IMG/VR virus record: IMGVR_UViG_3300006033_001304 | Location: 1-20,571 of that record | Origin: a virus | Strand: one strand, 5' to 3' | DNA length: 20,571 nucleotides | Part shown: one piece after another, positions 7,005 through 14,886 of the stretch | Layout: every line of letters starts with the position of its first letter | Numbering within the stretch: position 1 is the first letter of the stretch | The notes under the pieces: model-generated | The model's database searches: none | The model's input: the letters and a program-made list of their open reading frames with translations, nothing else | Told to the model about the DNA's origin: nothing | Program-made: the position numbers and the translations under genes

Positions 7005-8532
7005 GCGGGCAGCCGTAGCGGCGCAGGAAAACAAATCTCTTGTACAAGCGAAACGCCGTGTCGCCGCATATGCGCGCGTATCGACGGACAGCGATGAACA
7101 ATTCACGAGCTTCGAGGCTCAGGTGGATTATTATACTCGACAGATCACCGCAAACGCTGAATGGACGATGGTCGAGGTTTATACGGACGAAGGTATCAGC
7201 GGGACGAACACGAAGAAGCGCGAAGGCTTCAATCGGATGATCGCGGACGCGCTGTCGGGGAAGATTGATCTGATTATAACGAAGAGTATCTCGCGATTCG
7301 CCAGAAACACGGTCGATACGTTGACAGCGGTACGCCAGCTAAAGGATAAGGGCGTCGAGGTGTACTTCGAAAAGGAGAACATATACACCATGGACTCCAA
7401 AGGCGAGCTTCTGATTACGATAATGAGCTCGCTCGCGCAGGAGGAGAGCCGATCGATCAGCGAGAATGTCGCCTGGGGCAAGCGCGCGAAGTGCGAGGAG
7501 GGGAAAGTCTACCTTCCTTACAAACAGTTCCTCGGCTACGAGAAAGGCTCAAACGGGCAGCCGCAGATTGTGGAAGAGCAGGCGGAAACGGTACGGCTAA
7601 TTTACAAACTATTCCTTGATGGGCTGATGCCTTCTGGAATTGCGAAAAGGCTCACGGCACAAAGAATACCGTCTCCGGCAGGCAAGTCGGTTTGGTATTC
7701 GGGCACGGTGGAGAGCATCCTGACGAACGAAAAGTACAAGGGTGATGCGCTTCTGCAAAAGACCTTCTGTGTAAATTTTCTTACCAAGGAGATAAAACGC
7801 AACGAGGGCGAACTGCCGCAATATTACGTCGAACAAAGCCACCCAGCGATCATTTCGCCCGAGGTATTTGATGAGGTTCAGCAGGAGTTGAAGCGCCGCC
7901 GCGAAGTCCGATATATCGGCAGGAGCGGGTGCTTTTCCAGCAAGATTATCTGCGGAGAATGCGGCAGCTATTATGGTAGGAAGGTTTGGCATAGCAACGA
8001 CAAATACCGCACTGTGATTTGGCGCTGCCAGCACAAGTATGACAATGGTGAACCATGCAAAACGCCGCACGTGACCGAAGATCAGATCAAGGCGGCGTTT
8101 GTTGAAGATATGAATCGGGTGATCACGAATAAGGAGCAGGTTCTGTCGGATATCAGGTTGCTAATTTCGCTGTTGACCGATACTCATGAATTCGAAGAAA
8201 GGGAAGCCTTCTCACGCAAGGAACTGGATGAAGTATCCGTGATGATGCGGAGATTGGTTGATGATTACGCACGGGCGTTGATCGAACAGAACGTATACGA
8301 CGATCAATACGCAGAGCTCTTGGCGCAAAGCCTGACGCTTGAGGAGGAGATCGGCAAGATCGAGGAGCAACGTGAACAGCGGAAAGCAAGAAAGCGCGAG
8401 TTGGATACGTTCTATAAGGTGTTAAAGGCGGCAGGGCCGATCGTGGAGTTCGATGAGGAACTTTGGAATGTGGCGGTAGCGAGAGTAATAATCCAAGTGA
8501 AGGAAAACTATGAATTTATTCTACATGCCTAA
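6964..8532 (+). CDS. Large serine recombinase 2, 522 aa
   Basis: A full-length large serine recombinase. Catalytic S40 lies in YARVSTD, followed by SISRFARNTVDTL and EESRSISENVAWG. The recombinase domain includes SGIAKRLTAQRIPSP and ILTNEKYKGDALLQ. The zinc ribbon starts at C330/C333 (CGECGSYY) with later partners in WRCQHKY and PCKTPH. A long coiled coil follows (about residues 395-485) and a C-terminal strand motif ends in YEFIL. AAGGAG (6954-6959) serves ATG 6964 or ATG 6970. The two recombinases are related but clearly diverged, so this is an old pair and not a recent duplication. Co-translation through the overlap implies joint function in excision and integration. Confidence 0.95.
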   Translation: MTMEAIQKRVRKIERAAVAAQENKSLVQAKRRVAAYARVSTDSDEQFTSFEAQVDYYTRQITANAEWTMVEVYTDEGISGTNTKKREGFNRMIADALSGKIDLIITKSISRFARNTVDTLTAVRQLKDKGVEVYFEKENIYTMDSKGELLITIMSSLAQEESRSISENVAWGKRAKCEEGKVYLPYKQFLGYEKGSNGQPQIVEEQAETVRLIYKLFLDGLMPSGIAKRLTAQRIPSPAGKSVWYSGTVESILTNEKYKGDALLQKTFCVNFLTKEIKRNEGELPQYYVEQSHPAIISPEVFDEVQQELKRRREVRYIGRSGCFSSKIICGECGSYYGRKVWHSNDKYRTVIWRCQHKYDNGEPCKTPHVTEDQIKAAFVEDMNRVITNKEQVLSDIRLLISLLTDTHEFEEREAFSRKELDEVSVMMRRLVDDYARALIEQNVYDDQYAELLAQSLTLEEEIGKIEEQREQRKARKRELDTFYKVLKAAGPIVEFDEELWNVAVARVIIQVKENYEFILHA

Positions 8533-8631
8533 TACAGTTTATATGGGGAACGATTACTCCGTGTCTGATTAGGGGTGAATACCAGTTCAACGTTTTTCTG
8601 CTCCGGCTATAATAATCATAATTACTAGGCC

Positions 8632-8661
8632 TGGACATTGTTGCGTATCCTATGCTATAAT
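8632..8661 (+). promoter_or_regulatory. Sigma-A-type promoter for the first methyltransferase
   Basis: TGGACA (8632-8637) and TATAAT (8656-8661) are separated by 18 bases; the -10 box is perfect and the -35 has one mismatch. It lies 38 bases before the methyltransferase start. A second TATAAT about 50 bases further upstream (near 8609) has only a poor -35. The 167 bases between recombinase 2 and this gene hold no other recognisable feature. Confidence 0.7.
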
Positions 8662-8699
8662 GACCGTGCCCCAACCATGATTCAGTGGAGGACCATACA

Positions 8700-10016
8700 A
8701 TGCCCTATGCAATAGATTTATTTTGTGGCGCTGGCGGATGCTCGGAGGGGCTCATCCAAGCAGGCTTTCATATTCTTTTTAGCTCAGACATTAGCGAAAT
8801 GGTTGAGAAAACATACCGACATAGACATGAACAGCTTGGCCTATTCCAAGGGAAGAACACCTGGTATGAGCGGGAAGATATAAAAAACCTTACTGGTGCA
8901 GATATCAGAAAAAGAATTTCGGGACTTGAAATTTTCAAAGGAAAAGACATTCCGGAAATCGACCTCATGATTGGCGGACCTAGCTGTCAAGGCTTCTCAA
9001 GGGCAGGGAGACGCGACAAATCGGATCCAAGAAATATGTTGTTCGAAGAGTATGTTAGAGTAATCAATGAAATCCGCCCAAGATATATTGTCTTTGAAAA
9101 TGTTGAGGGATTCGTTGACATGCAGTTTTCGGGGTATATTGGAATTACTGGAATCCGATATCCCGATGGTAGCGTAACGCCAGTAATACTACAGAACGAA
9201 TTAGAGCAAATCGGATATAGTACACTAAAACCGAAAATACTAAATGCTGCTGATTATGGTGTACCTCAGCGTAGAAATCGTATTATCTTCATTGGGTATC
9301 GAAATGGGTTAAAACCACCTCAATATCCTGCGCCGACAGTCATGCCAGAGAATTATCTGACGTTGAAAGATGCGATTGGAGACTTAATTAACGAATCATC
9401 GGTTAGGGATGCAGTCAATGCAAGAAGCAGTCAGTATCAGAGGGAAAGCATCAACGGTCGGACGCCAGATATTAACGGGTTGCCGATTCCAGCAAAAATC
9501 GCTACTAATACTGAGTTGCCAAAGCAAACTGATGTGGTTAGAGAGAGATTCGAGCTATTTAGTCCTGGTGAGTCAGGTACGCTTCTTAAGAAGAGAATCA
9601 TGGAAAAAGGAATTGATCTAGAAGGGAAAACTGCGCTAGTAAAACTCTGTTGTGATGCATTTGGAATGACATCAGCCGAGGTGATTTCTCATTTCAAAGA
9701 AGGGAAAGCCACAAAAGAGCAAATTTCAGTCCTTTTAACAAAGAAGAACATCCGACAGCGCTGGAGCCCCGATTCGCCTTCAGCAACTGTAGTGACAATT
9801 GCTGATGATTACATTAGTCCTTGGGAGCCAAGAACTTTCAGCGTAAGGGAAATGGCTCGCTGCCAATCTTTTGATGATTCATTCGAATTTCTGGGGAAGA
9901 GAACCACTGGTGGGCTTTTGCGCCGGGTCGAAATTCCGCAATATACACAGGTCGGAAATGCTGTGCCACCACTATTAGCAAAGGCGGTTGCATTAGAGAT
10001 TATTAAGGTTCTCTAA
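8700..10016 (+). CDS. DNA (cytosine-5) methyltransferase, 438 aa
   Basis: It transfers a methyl group from S-adenosylmethionine to cytosine C5 in its target site. Motif I is DLFCGAGGCSEGL. Motif IV is GGPSCQGFS, with catalytic C96 in a PSC context instead of the usual PPC. Motif VI is ENVEGF (E133), motif VIII QRRNRIIFIGYR and motif X QVGNAVPPLLAKA near the C-terminus. The variable region between VIII and IX holds the target recognition domain. The ATG at 8700 has GGAGG eight bases upstream; the GTG at 8685 does not. It converges with the restriction endonuclease and is presumably its protective partner. A strong private promoter fits the need for modification before restriction. Confidence 0.95.
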   Translation: MPYAIDLFCGAGGCSEGLIQAGFHILFSSDISEMVEKTYRHRHEQLGLFQGKNTWYEREDIKNLTGADIRKRISGLEIFKGKDIPEIDLMIGGPSCQGFSRAGRRDKSDPRNMLFEEYVRVINEIRPRYIVFENVEGFVDMQFSGYIGITGIRYPDGSVTPVILQNELEQIGYSTLKPKILNAADYGVPQRRNRIIFIGYRNGLKPPQYPAPTVMPENYLTLKDAIGDLINESSVRDAVNARSSQYQRESINGRTPDINGLPIPAKIATNTELPKQTDVVRERFELFSPGESGTLLKKRIMEKGIDLEGKTALVKLCCDAFGMTSAEVISHFKEGKATKEQISVLLTKKNIRQRWSPDSPSATVVTIADDYISPWEPRTFSVREMARCQSFDDSFEFLGKRTTGGLLRRVEIPQYTQVGNAVPPLLAKAVALEIIKVL

Positions 10017-10020
10017 TAAA

Positions 10021-10055
10021 AAAGGAACAAGCCATTTGTAGCGGTTTGTTCCTTT
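10021..10055. terminator. Bidirectional terminator between convergent methyltransferase and endonuclease
   Basis: A 13-bp stem (10021-10033 with 10043-10055, one G-T pair) has a nine-base loop. Read on the minus strand it is followed by TTTTTTATTA, a good U-tract for the endonuclease transcript; on the plus strand it is followed by the weaker ATTGCATTATT. Confidence 0.85.
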
Positions 10056-10073
10056 ATTGCATTATTGTCGAGA

Positions 10074-11324
10074 TCACAGAGCAGCTACTTCAATTTGCCC
10101 GAAGAGCTCGGATTTTGCATACGGTCTAATACGCCAAGCGTTTCCGTGGTTTTTTCCGGTATATTTCCCCGCCTTTGCTGTGTAACCTCTCCAATCATAG
10201 GTTATGATCCCTAATTTTATCAGAGATAGAAACGTAGTAAACTGCGGTGCTCTTGAGAATTCAAATTCGTTATACTTGAATTGTATAATACCATCAACAA
10301 CACGGCTTTCTGCTTTTGCCCATAACGTTGAAGGATGCTTCTGATAAAGCTGATCTCGTAAATCGGCAAAAAGCCAAAAAGCTGCGATTTCGCTTTTACC
10401 AGTTTTAGGGTCTCTCCATACAACATTCACTTGACCAGCTTCATCATCAACACTAAGGTGGAATCCTTGGTTGTTTTGCGGGGCATCAAATGAGCCAATG
10501 GTGATATAAAGGCTACTACAACCTGGATGACGATCTGAATCGTAGCCATAGATTCTAGCAAAAGCCGAAACGCGGTTCCTGTCATTTGGCTCATAATCCG
10601 CAACTCGCGTTCCTTCAAATCGTGGGCGTAATGTAAAAAGCGTATCAAGTGTCTGTCCTGCGCCTTTGGCTTTCACTTCTATTAGCCCATTGTAGTCCGC
10701 GTCACGGCGATTATTCGTCCCGATGCCAAGTAACTCCTCCAAGGTATCGCCAACATCTTTTGGCGCAATTGGCCCACGCCCCTTAGAATTGTCATAGTAT
10801 CCGCCCTGAATTATTTCTTTCAGAAGAGGACGGATTTCACCGAACAATTGCGTAATAGCATCGACTCCAATTGAGTTGAGGAGTTCTTGTTCTGTAGGGA
10901 TGTTGTTGGTCAGATTAACAAAGTATAACTGAGGGCTATCATCTGGCTTTTGAAATACAGAAATATATAGCAAATCACCTTCGTTGATTTCCTTCGCAAT
11001 CATACGTCGTTTTATTGTTTCAATTGAGAAACGTCGGTCCCCTCTATCGTTGGCAACGCAATAAAATTTGAGTCTAACGTTTTCGGTTTTACCCCGATGA
11101 ATGAAGAGGGTATCATAAGAAACGCCATACTGACCGCCGTGTTTGAGCTTCTCGTAATCAACAAGCTCCCATTTTTGAAGAAGATCTCGAAGAATACCGT
11201 TAGCATCCAGATTGTTCTTGTCTATCATGGTAAACGTCATCCGAATCAACGCATACTCTTCGTTGCGTAATTGACGGATCATTTGAATGACTGAACTTTC
11301 ATGTGGATATGGGGTAAATATCAT
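10074..11324 (-). CDS. Type II restriction endonuclease, MvaI/BcnI-like, 416 aa
   Basis: Residues 178-220 carry the catalytic region: KGRGPIAPKDVGDTLEELLG and then RRDADYNGLIEVKAKG. The GxTLE-LLGI segment and the following D-N-G-xx-E-x-K core (D210, E216, K218) are typical of the MvaI/BcnI family of PD-(D/E)xK nucleases, which act as monomers on CCWGG- or CCSGG-type sites. The N-terminal 150 residues are an extra domain beyond the minimal nuclease and may help target recognition. The ATG is preceded by AGGAGG four bases upstream. It converges with the cytosine methyltransferase, giving a complete type II pair. MvaI and BcnI themselves pair with N4-cytosine enzymes, so pairing with a C5 enzyme deserves attention. 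The actual recognition site cannot be read from sequence. Confidence 0.8.
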   Translation of the reverse strand: MIFTPYPHESSVIQMIRQLRNEEYALIRMTFTMIDKNNLDANGILRDLLQKWELVDYEKLKHGGQYGVSYDTLFIHRGKTENVRLKFYCVANDRGDRRFSIETIKRRMIAKEINEGDLLYISVFQKPDDSPQLYFVNLTNNIPTEQELLNSIGVDAITQLFGEIRPLLKEIIQGGYYDNSKGRGPIAPKDVGDTLEELLGIGTNNRRDADYNGLIEVKAKGAGQTLDTLFTLRPRFEGTRVADYEPNDRNRVSAFARIYGYDSDRHPGCSSLYITIGSFDAPQNNQGFHLSVDDEAGQVNVVWRDPKTGKSEIAAFWLFADLRDQLYQKHPSTLWAKAESRVVDGIIQFKYNEFEFSRAPQFTTFLSLIKLGIITYDWRGYTAKAGKYTGKNHGNAWRIRPYAKSELFGQIEVAAL

Positions 11325-11656
11325 GGGCCCTCCTAATAGTTTAAAAAAAGATTGAACGCCTTGCTTTGCGCAACTTTTTTTCGCAACAACACAAGCTCAG
11401 CGAAACAACGCGCATAAACAGTTCGGCAAAAAAGTAGTTTTGGATTGCTGTTTAAAATTCTATCGCAGAAACCTCGAAAGCACAATGTTTGCTACAACGT
11501 TCGTTATTGAAATTAAGCAATGGAGTTTAATTTGATTTGTGGACTTCATTATGTTTATGATTGTTCGCGATAGAGATATGATTTCCGTAAATATATCCGT
11601 GCGACTGAAAAAGGCAAGTGCTTGAGGTTAAAATCGCTCTTCGTCAAATGCCCATC

Positions 11657-11685
11657 TTGTTTAGAACTATGAAATTGTGTATTAT
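11657..11685 (+). promoter_or_regulatory. Promoter of the methyltransferase 2 - ATPase operon
   Basis: TTGTTT (11657-11662) and TATTAT (11680-11685) are separated by exactly 17 bases. Transcription would start near 11692, giving a leader of about 75 bases before the ATG at 11767. Confidence 0.6.
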
Positions 11686-11693
11686 TGAAAAGA

Positions 11694-11749
11694 AACGGAA
11701 AGGGAGTATCTGAAACAAGTTACAGCTTCCGTTGGTGGGAATACCCTTT
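11694..11749 (+). promoter_or_regulatory. Leader with two interleaved hairpins before methyltransferase 2
   Basis: Hairpin A pairs AACGGAA (11694-11700) with TTCCGTT (11727-11733) around an imperfect 16-bp palindrome (11710-11725). Hairpin B pairs AAAGGG (11699-11704), plus flanking bases, with CCCTTT (11744-11749), directly before the AAGAAGGTG ribosome binding site. The arms interleave, so the two are mutually exclusive or form a pseudoknot. The palindrome could alternatively be a protein-binding operator. Confidence 0.35.
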
Positions 11750-11766
11750 CATAAGAAGGTGAATAA

Positions 11767-12810
11767 ATGCCCGTAGAAGCAATTGATTTATTTTGCGGTG
11801 TAGGCGGCCTCACAAGAGGACTGCTTGATTCTGGTTTAAATGTAGTCGCAGGGTTTGATATTGATGAAACCTGTCGCTTTGCCTATGAAGAAAATAACCA
11901 TATTCCATTTCACAACGCAAACATCAGGGAAATGCAAGGCAATGAGATTACAGAATGCTACAATCCTGATGTTATTCGTGTTCTTGTAGGATGCGCCCCT
12001 TGTCAACCATTCTCAACAATGAGATTTAAATATGGAGCAAGGAATGTTGACGATGAAAAATATAACCTATTAGCAGAATTTGGACGTATTATTGAGGTTG
12101 TTAATCCAACCATAGTATCAATGGAGAACGTACCTCAGATTCAACAGACTCAGTTATATTGTGACTTCGTTGAACTGTTATGTCGGCTTGGATACCATAT
12201 TTATACTCAAGTTGTTTATTGCCCAGACTATGGCATTTCACAAAGCAGGAGGCGCTTTGTTTTATTAGCATCACGTTTAGGAGATATCAAATTAATACCA
12301 CCTACACATCATAGAGATGCTGTTTATGTGAATGACTTCATTCGGGATTTGCCGCACATAGAGGCAGGGCAAATTGACGAAAACGATCCTTTACATCGTT
12401 CTTCGAACTTATCTCCTCTTAACCTTCAACGAATCAGACATTCTCTTCCTGGGGGGACTTGGCGTGATTGGCCTGAGGAATTGCGTTGCCAATGCCACAA
12501 GAAGGAAAGTGGTCAAACATACAGTTCTGTTTACGCGAGAATGCGATGGAATCAAATCGGACCCACTATTACCACTCAGTTTTATTGTTATGGAACTGGT
12601 AGATATGGGCATCCAGAGCAAGATCGAGCTCTTTCTTTAAGGGAAGGGGCATTACTGCAAACATTTCCGCCAAATTACATCTTTATTGATCCGAACACGG
12701 ATTTTTCGATCAAAGATATTGCAAGACATATTGGCAATGCTGTCCCTGTTCGATTGGGTGAGGTTATCGGGATGAGTATAAATGCACATCTTGAAGGAGC
12801 GTTAATATGA
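11767..12810 (+). CDS. DNA (cytosine-5) methyltransferase 2, 347 aa
   Basis: A second C5-cytosine methyltransferase, clearly different from the first. Motif I is DLFCGVGGLTRGLL, motif IV GCAPCQPFS (catalytic C79), motif VI SMENVPQ (E120), motif VIII QSRRRFVLLAS, and motifs IX/X end with IARHIGNAVPVRLGEVIG. The target recognition domain (about 200-285) includes a possible metal-binding CQCH segment. The ATG at 11767 is preceded by AAGAAGGTG. Its stop overlaps the ATG of the GHKL ATPase in an ATGA, so the two are co-translated. That coupling, and the lack of another nuclease in the operon, suggest that the ATPase is its functional partner. Base composition is more A/T-rich than the recombinase block. 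Confidence 0.95.
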   Translation: MPVEAIDLFCGVGGLTRGLLDSGLNVVAGFDIDETCRFAYEENNHIPFHNANIREMQGNEITECYNPDVIRVLVGCAPCQPFSTMRFKYGARNVDDEKYNLLAEFGRIIEVVNPTIVSMENVPQIQQTQLYCDFVELLCRLGYHIYTQVVYCPDYGISQSRRRFVLLASRLGDIKLIPPTHHRDAVYVNDFIRDLPHIEAGQIDENDPLHRSSNLSPLNLQRIRHSLPGGTWRDWPEELRCQCHKKESGQTYSSVYARMRWNQIGPTITTQFYCYGTGRYGHPEQDRALSLREGALLQTFPPNYIFIDPNTDFSIKDIARHIGNAVPVRLGEVIGMSINAHLEGALI

Positions 12811-14444
12811 GCTATACATTTAACATCTCTCTGAGTGTATTAAACCATTTAGGAAGAAATCTTTATCGTAATTTTATCACCGTTATTGGCGAGGCCATTT
12901 CTAACTCATGGGATGCAGATGCATCAAATGTGTGGATTAATATAGATAGAGAAGCACGCTCTATGTTTATTATTGATGACGGATCAGGAATGACAAGTGA
13001 TGATTTTCAAAACAAGTTTCTTAAAATCGGCTACTCGAAACGTAAACCTGACAAGAATACCACTGATAAAGGAAGGCCCTATATTGGGCGAAAAGGTATT
13101 GGCAAACTCGCTTTATTATCATGTGCCCAAAAAGTACAAATCGCATCTAAAGCTAACGGTAATGTGGTTGTTGGAGGATTAATAGATAATTCAGGCCTCG
13201 ACGAAGCCATAAAAGATGACATTGGTGCAAACGAGTATCCACTAGGTAGTATTGATGCTATGACGAGCGAGAAGTTGAAAGATTTATCATCAGGAACAGC
13301 AATATTCTTTGAAAATCTAAATGAGGGTGTAATTAATACAGTAGAATATCTCAAGAAAATTATTGCATTAAATTTTCGCTTTTCTTTATTAGATGAAACC
13401 TTCTCTATTTTTTTGAATGGTGACATTGTAGATATGAATGCTTTGGATGAGTTGGCTAGTTCAACTCAATTCGTTTGGCAAATTAATGATGTTAAAGACA
13501 GTTATTTAACAGAAAAGCTTTCTCCAGCTGTTAATTCGAACGTTGTCAATTTTTCAAATAAAACATCAAATAAAAACATCTATGGCTTTATTGCATCTAC
13601 AAAAAAACCTTCCGACTTAAAAATTCGAGGCACAAGTGAAAAAGTATCTCTTGATCTATTCGTAAATGGAAGACTGCGAGACAAAGACTTGTTAAGACAT
13701 ATTCCAACAGCAAGACTCGTCGAAAGTTACTTATACGGTCAAATTCATTTCAATGCACTTGATTATAATACTGACGCATTCACTAGCAGCAGAGAAGGGA
13801 TATTGAAAGATGACCCGCTATTTAATGATTTTTTAGTCGAGCTTGATGCAATAACACGTGGAATCATTGATGAATGGGATCTTTTAAGAAGAAGAATTGG
13901 AAAAGATGGCGATCCCGACAACCCTGCAGTGACTCGAAAAAGAAGAAAGGCGCAAGAATTATATAACGCAGCTACTGAAGAAATGATTCCAGAGAATCCA
14001 AATGGGACTGTTATTGCATGGGTTGCTTCATTGGGTGAAGAGGCGCAGTTTAATATTCCCTCATACACCGAATGTTTTATTGCGGAGAATTTGTTGCGCA
14101 AATTTATTAATCATAAAAGCATAGCGACTTCACCTGAAGCAGTGGCAGAAGCTTCGAAATGGAGAACAAGAGAACAAACAGCTAAGTCTGCCGCAAATAT
14201 TGCATATGATGTTCGAGAATCCAAAGACGATCTGCAATACTTGAGCATGGATGACCTTGCAAACCTCGTGGACAAACCTACCGATCCCAACAAAGAGCTA
14301 GGTATAGCGAGAGATGCAAAAGTATATAAACCTATGAGAGATGCAGTTGCTCACACATCACTTATCACTGAGGACGCCAAGAAACATTTAAGTGTAGTGT
14401 TTACAAACATAAAAGCAAGGCTACAGCAATTATTAAACACTTGA
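12807..14444 (+). CDS. GHKL (HSP90/MutL/MORC-like) ATPase with HEPN-like C-terminal motif, 545 aa
   Basis: The N-terminus is a GHKL ATP-binding domain: N-box EAISNSWDADAS (E29, N33), G1 motif DDGSGM (D57-M62), and an ATP-lid/G2 motif GRKGIGKLA (94-102). A transducer-like region follows to about residue 360. The rest is mostly helical and ends in MRDAVAHTS, an R-x4-H arrangement (R511, H516) with Asp after the Arg. This is the usual active-site pattern of HEPN ribonucleases. Bacterial MutL/MORC-like ATPases next to cytosine methyltransferases have been described by comparative genomics as restriction-modification associated. I infer that ATP-driven clamping on unmodified or invading DNA could trigger a C-terminal effector. 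The catalytic role of R-x4-H is unproven. The ATG overlaps the methyltransferase stop by four bases. Confidence 0.85.
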   Translation: MSYTFNISLSVLNHLGRNLYRNFITVIGEAISNSWDADASNVWINIDREARSMFIIDDGSGMTSDDFQNKFLKIGYSKRKPDKNTTDKGRPYIGRKGIGKLALLSCAQKVQIASKANGNVVVGGLIDNSGLDEAIKDDIGANEYPLGSIDAMTSEKLKDLSSGTAIFFENLNEGVINTVEYLKKIIALNFRFSLLDETFSIFLNGDIVDMNALDELASSTQFVWQINDVKDSYLTEKLSPAVNSNVVNFSNKTSNKNIYGFIASTKKPSDLKIRGTSEKVSLDLFVNGRLRDKDLLRHIPTARLVESYLYGQIHFNALDYNTDAFTSSREGILKDDPLFNDFLVELDAITRGIIDEWDLLRRRIGKDGDPDNPAVTRKRRKAQELYNAATEEMIPENPNGTVIAWVASLGEEAQFNIPSYTECFIAENLLRKFINHKSIATSPEAVAEASKWRTREQTAKSAANIAYDVRESKDDLQYLSMDDLANLVDKPTDPNKELGIARDAKVYKPMRDAVAHTSLITEDAKKHLSVVFTNIKARLQQLLNT

Positions 14445-14726
14445 CACGGTATTTCGGTTACCAATATCGAAAAACAAACCACCAATAAAAGGACGCAATA
14501 GCCATTATTCGGAATTTGGACGTTGATTAGTGTTGAAGTTGTTTGTGATGTTCTCTCTTTGACCGGATAGTATGAGACTACTAGAACTTAGTTAACCCAA
14601 CACAGCCATTACACAAATCTGGTAGTATTATGACGCGTTAACGCCATAGCTGAAGTGCTGCTTTTATTGGAATAGCCAGCTGCGTACTGCGCAGAAGATC
14701 GCGAAGAACAGTCATGATTTTCTGAA

Positions 14727-14760
14727 CTCTTGCGCGTTTACCCAATACTCTTGCGCGTTT
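14727..14760. repeat. Two 13-bp direct repeats CTCTTGCGCGTTT
   Basis: The identical 13-mer occurs at 14727-14739 and 14748-14760, 21 bases start to start, or two helical turns. That spacing suits a DNA-binding protein on one face of the helix. They lie outside the inferred att boundary, so they may be chromosomal and not integrase arm sites. Confidence 0.7.
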
Positions 14761-14850
14761 CCTCGGGGGTGGGTGCAAATTTCCTTACCGTTTATGTCGG
14801 AAGGCATCATCGGCCGATTTTCGCAAGAGCCATCAAAACTCCGAAACCTG

Positions 14851-14877
14851 AAAAAGCCCAGAAAGTCTGGGCTTTTT
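14851..14877. terminator. Perfect 12-bp intrinsic terminator
   Basis: AAAAAGCCCAGA (14851-14862) and TCTGGGCTTTTT (14866-14877) form a perfect stem with a three-base loop. A and T tracts on either side let it work in both directions. It isolates the defence island from the right-hand element. Confidence 0.85.
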
Positions 14878-14886
14878 GCATAGAAA

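Larger units (their letters stand above)
1..8532 (+). mobile_element. End of a serine-recombinase element (prophage remnant or satellite-like)
   Basis: All genes run on the + strand: small genes, P4-type primase, repeat-rich non-coding DNA, terminase small subunit, phage virulence-related protein, HTH/zinc-finger protein, SHOCT protein, two large serine recombinases. Large serine recombinases usually sit at the edge of the element they move, so the right boundary should lie shortly after 8532. The left boundary is outside the window. No terminase large subunit, portal, capsid or tail gene is present. I could not identify the att core, so the right limit is set at the last recombinase codon. 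Confidence 0.6.
11325..11766. other. Divergent regulatory region of endonuclease and second methyltransferase
   Basis: These 442 A/T-rich bases separate divergent genes. The right end holds the promoter and folded leader of the second methyltransferase (listed separately). No clear minus-strand promoter for the endonuclease was found. A 24-codon frame at 11551-11625 ends in MISVNISVRLKKASA, reminiscent of the first residues of XRE-type controller proteins, but it then stops; at most it is a relic. Nothing else is recognisable. Confidence 0.5.

Noticed and set aside
11551-11625. 24-codon ORF ending in a stretch like the start of an XRE controller protein (MISVNISVRLKKA)
   Set aside because: It stops before any recognition helix and has no clear ribosome binding site. 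At most it is a relic of a restriction-modification controller gene, so it is not listed as a gene.
14448-14470. Hairpin after the GHKL ATPase as its terminator
   Set aside because: The stem is only seven pairs with a wobble and is followed by A-rich, not T-rich, sequence.
14623-14720. 25-codon minus-strand ORF (MTVLRDLLRSTQ...) resembling a small amphipathic toxin
   Set aside because: No ribosome binding site or promoter is visible, and there is no antisense RNA arrangement typical of type I toxins.
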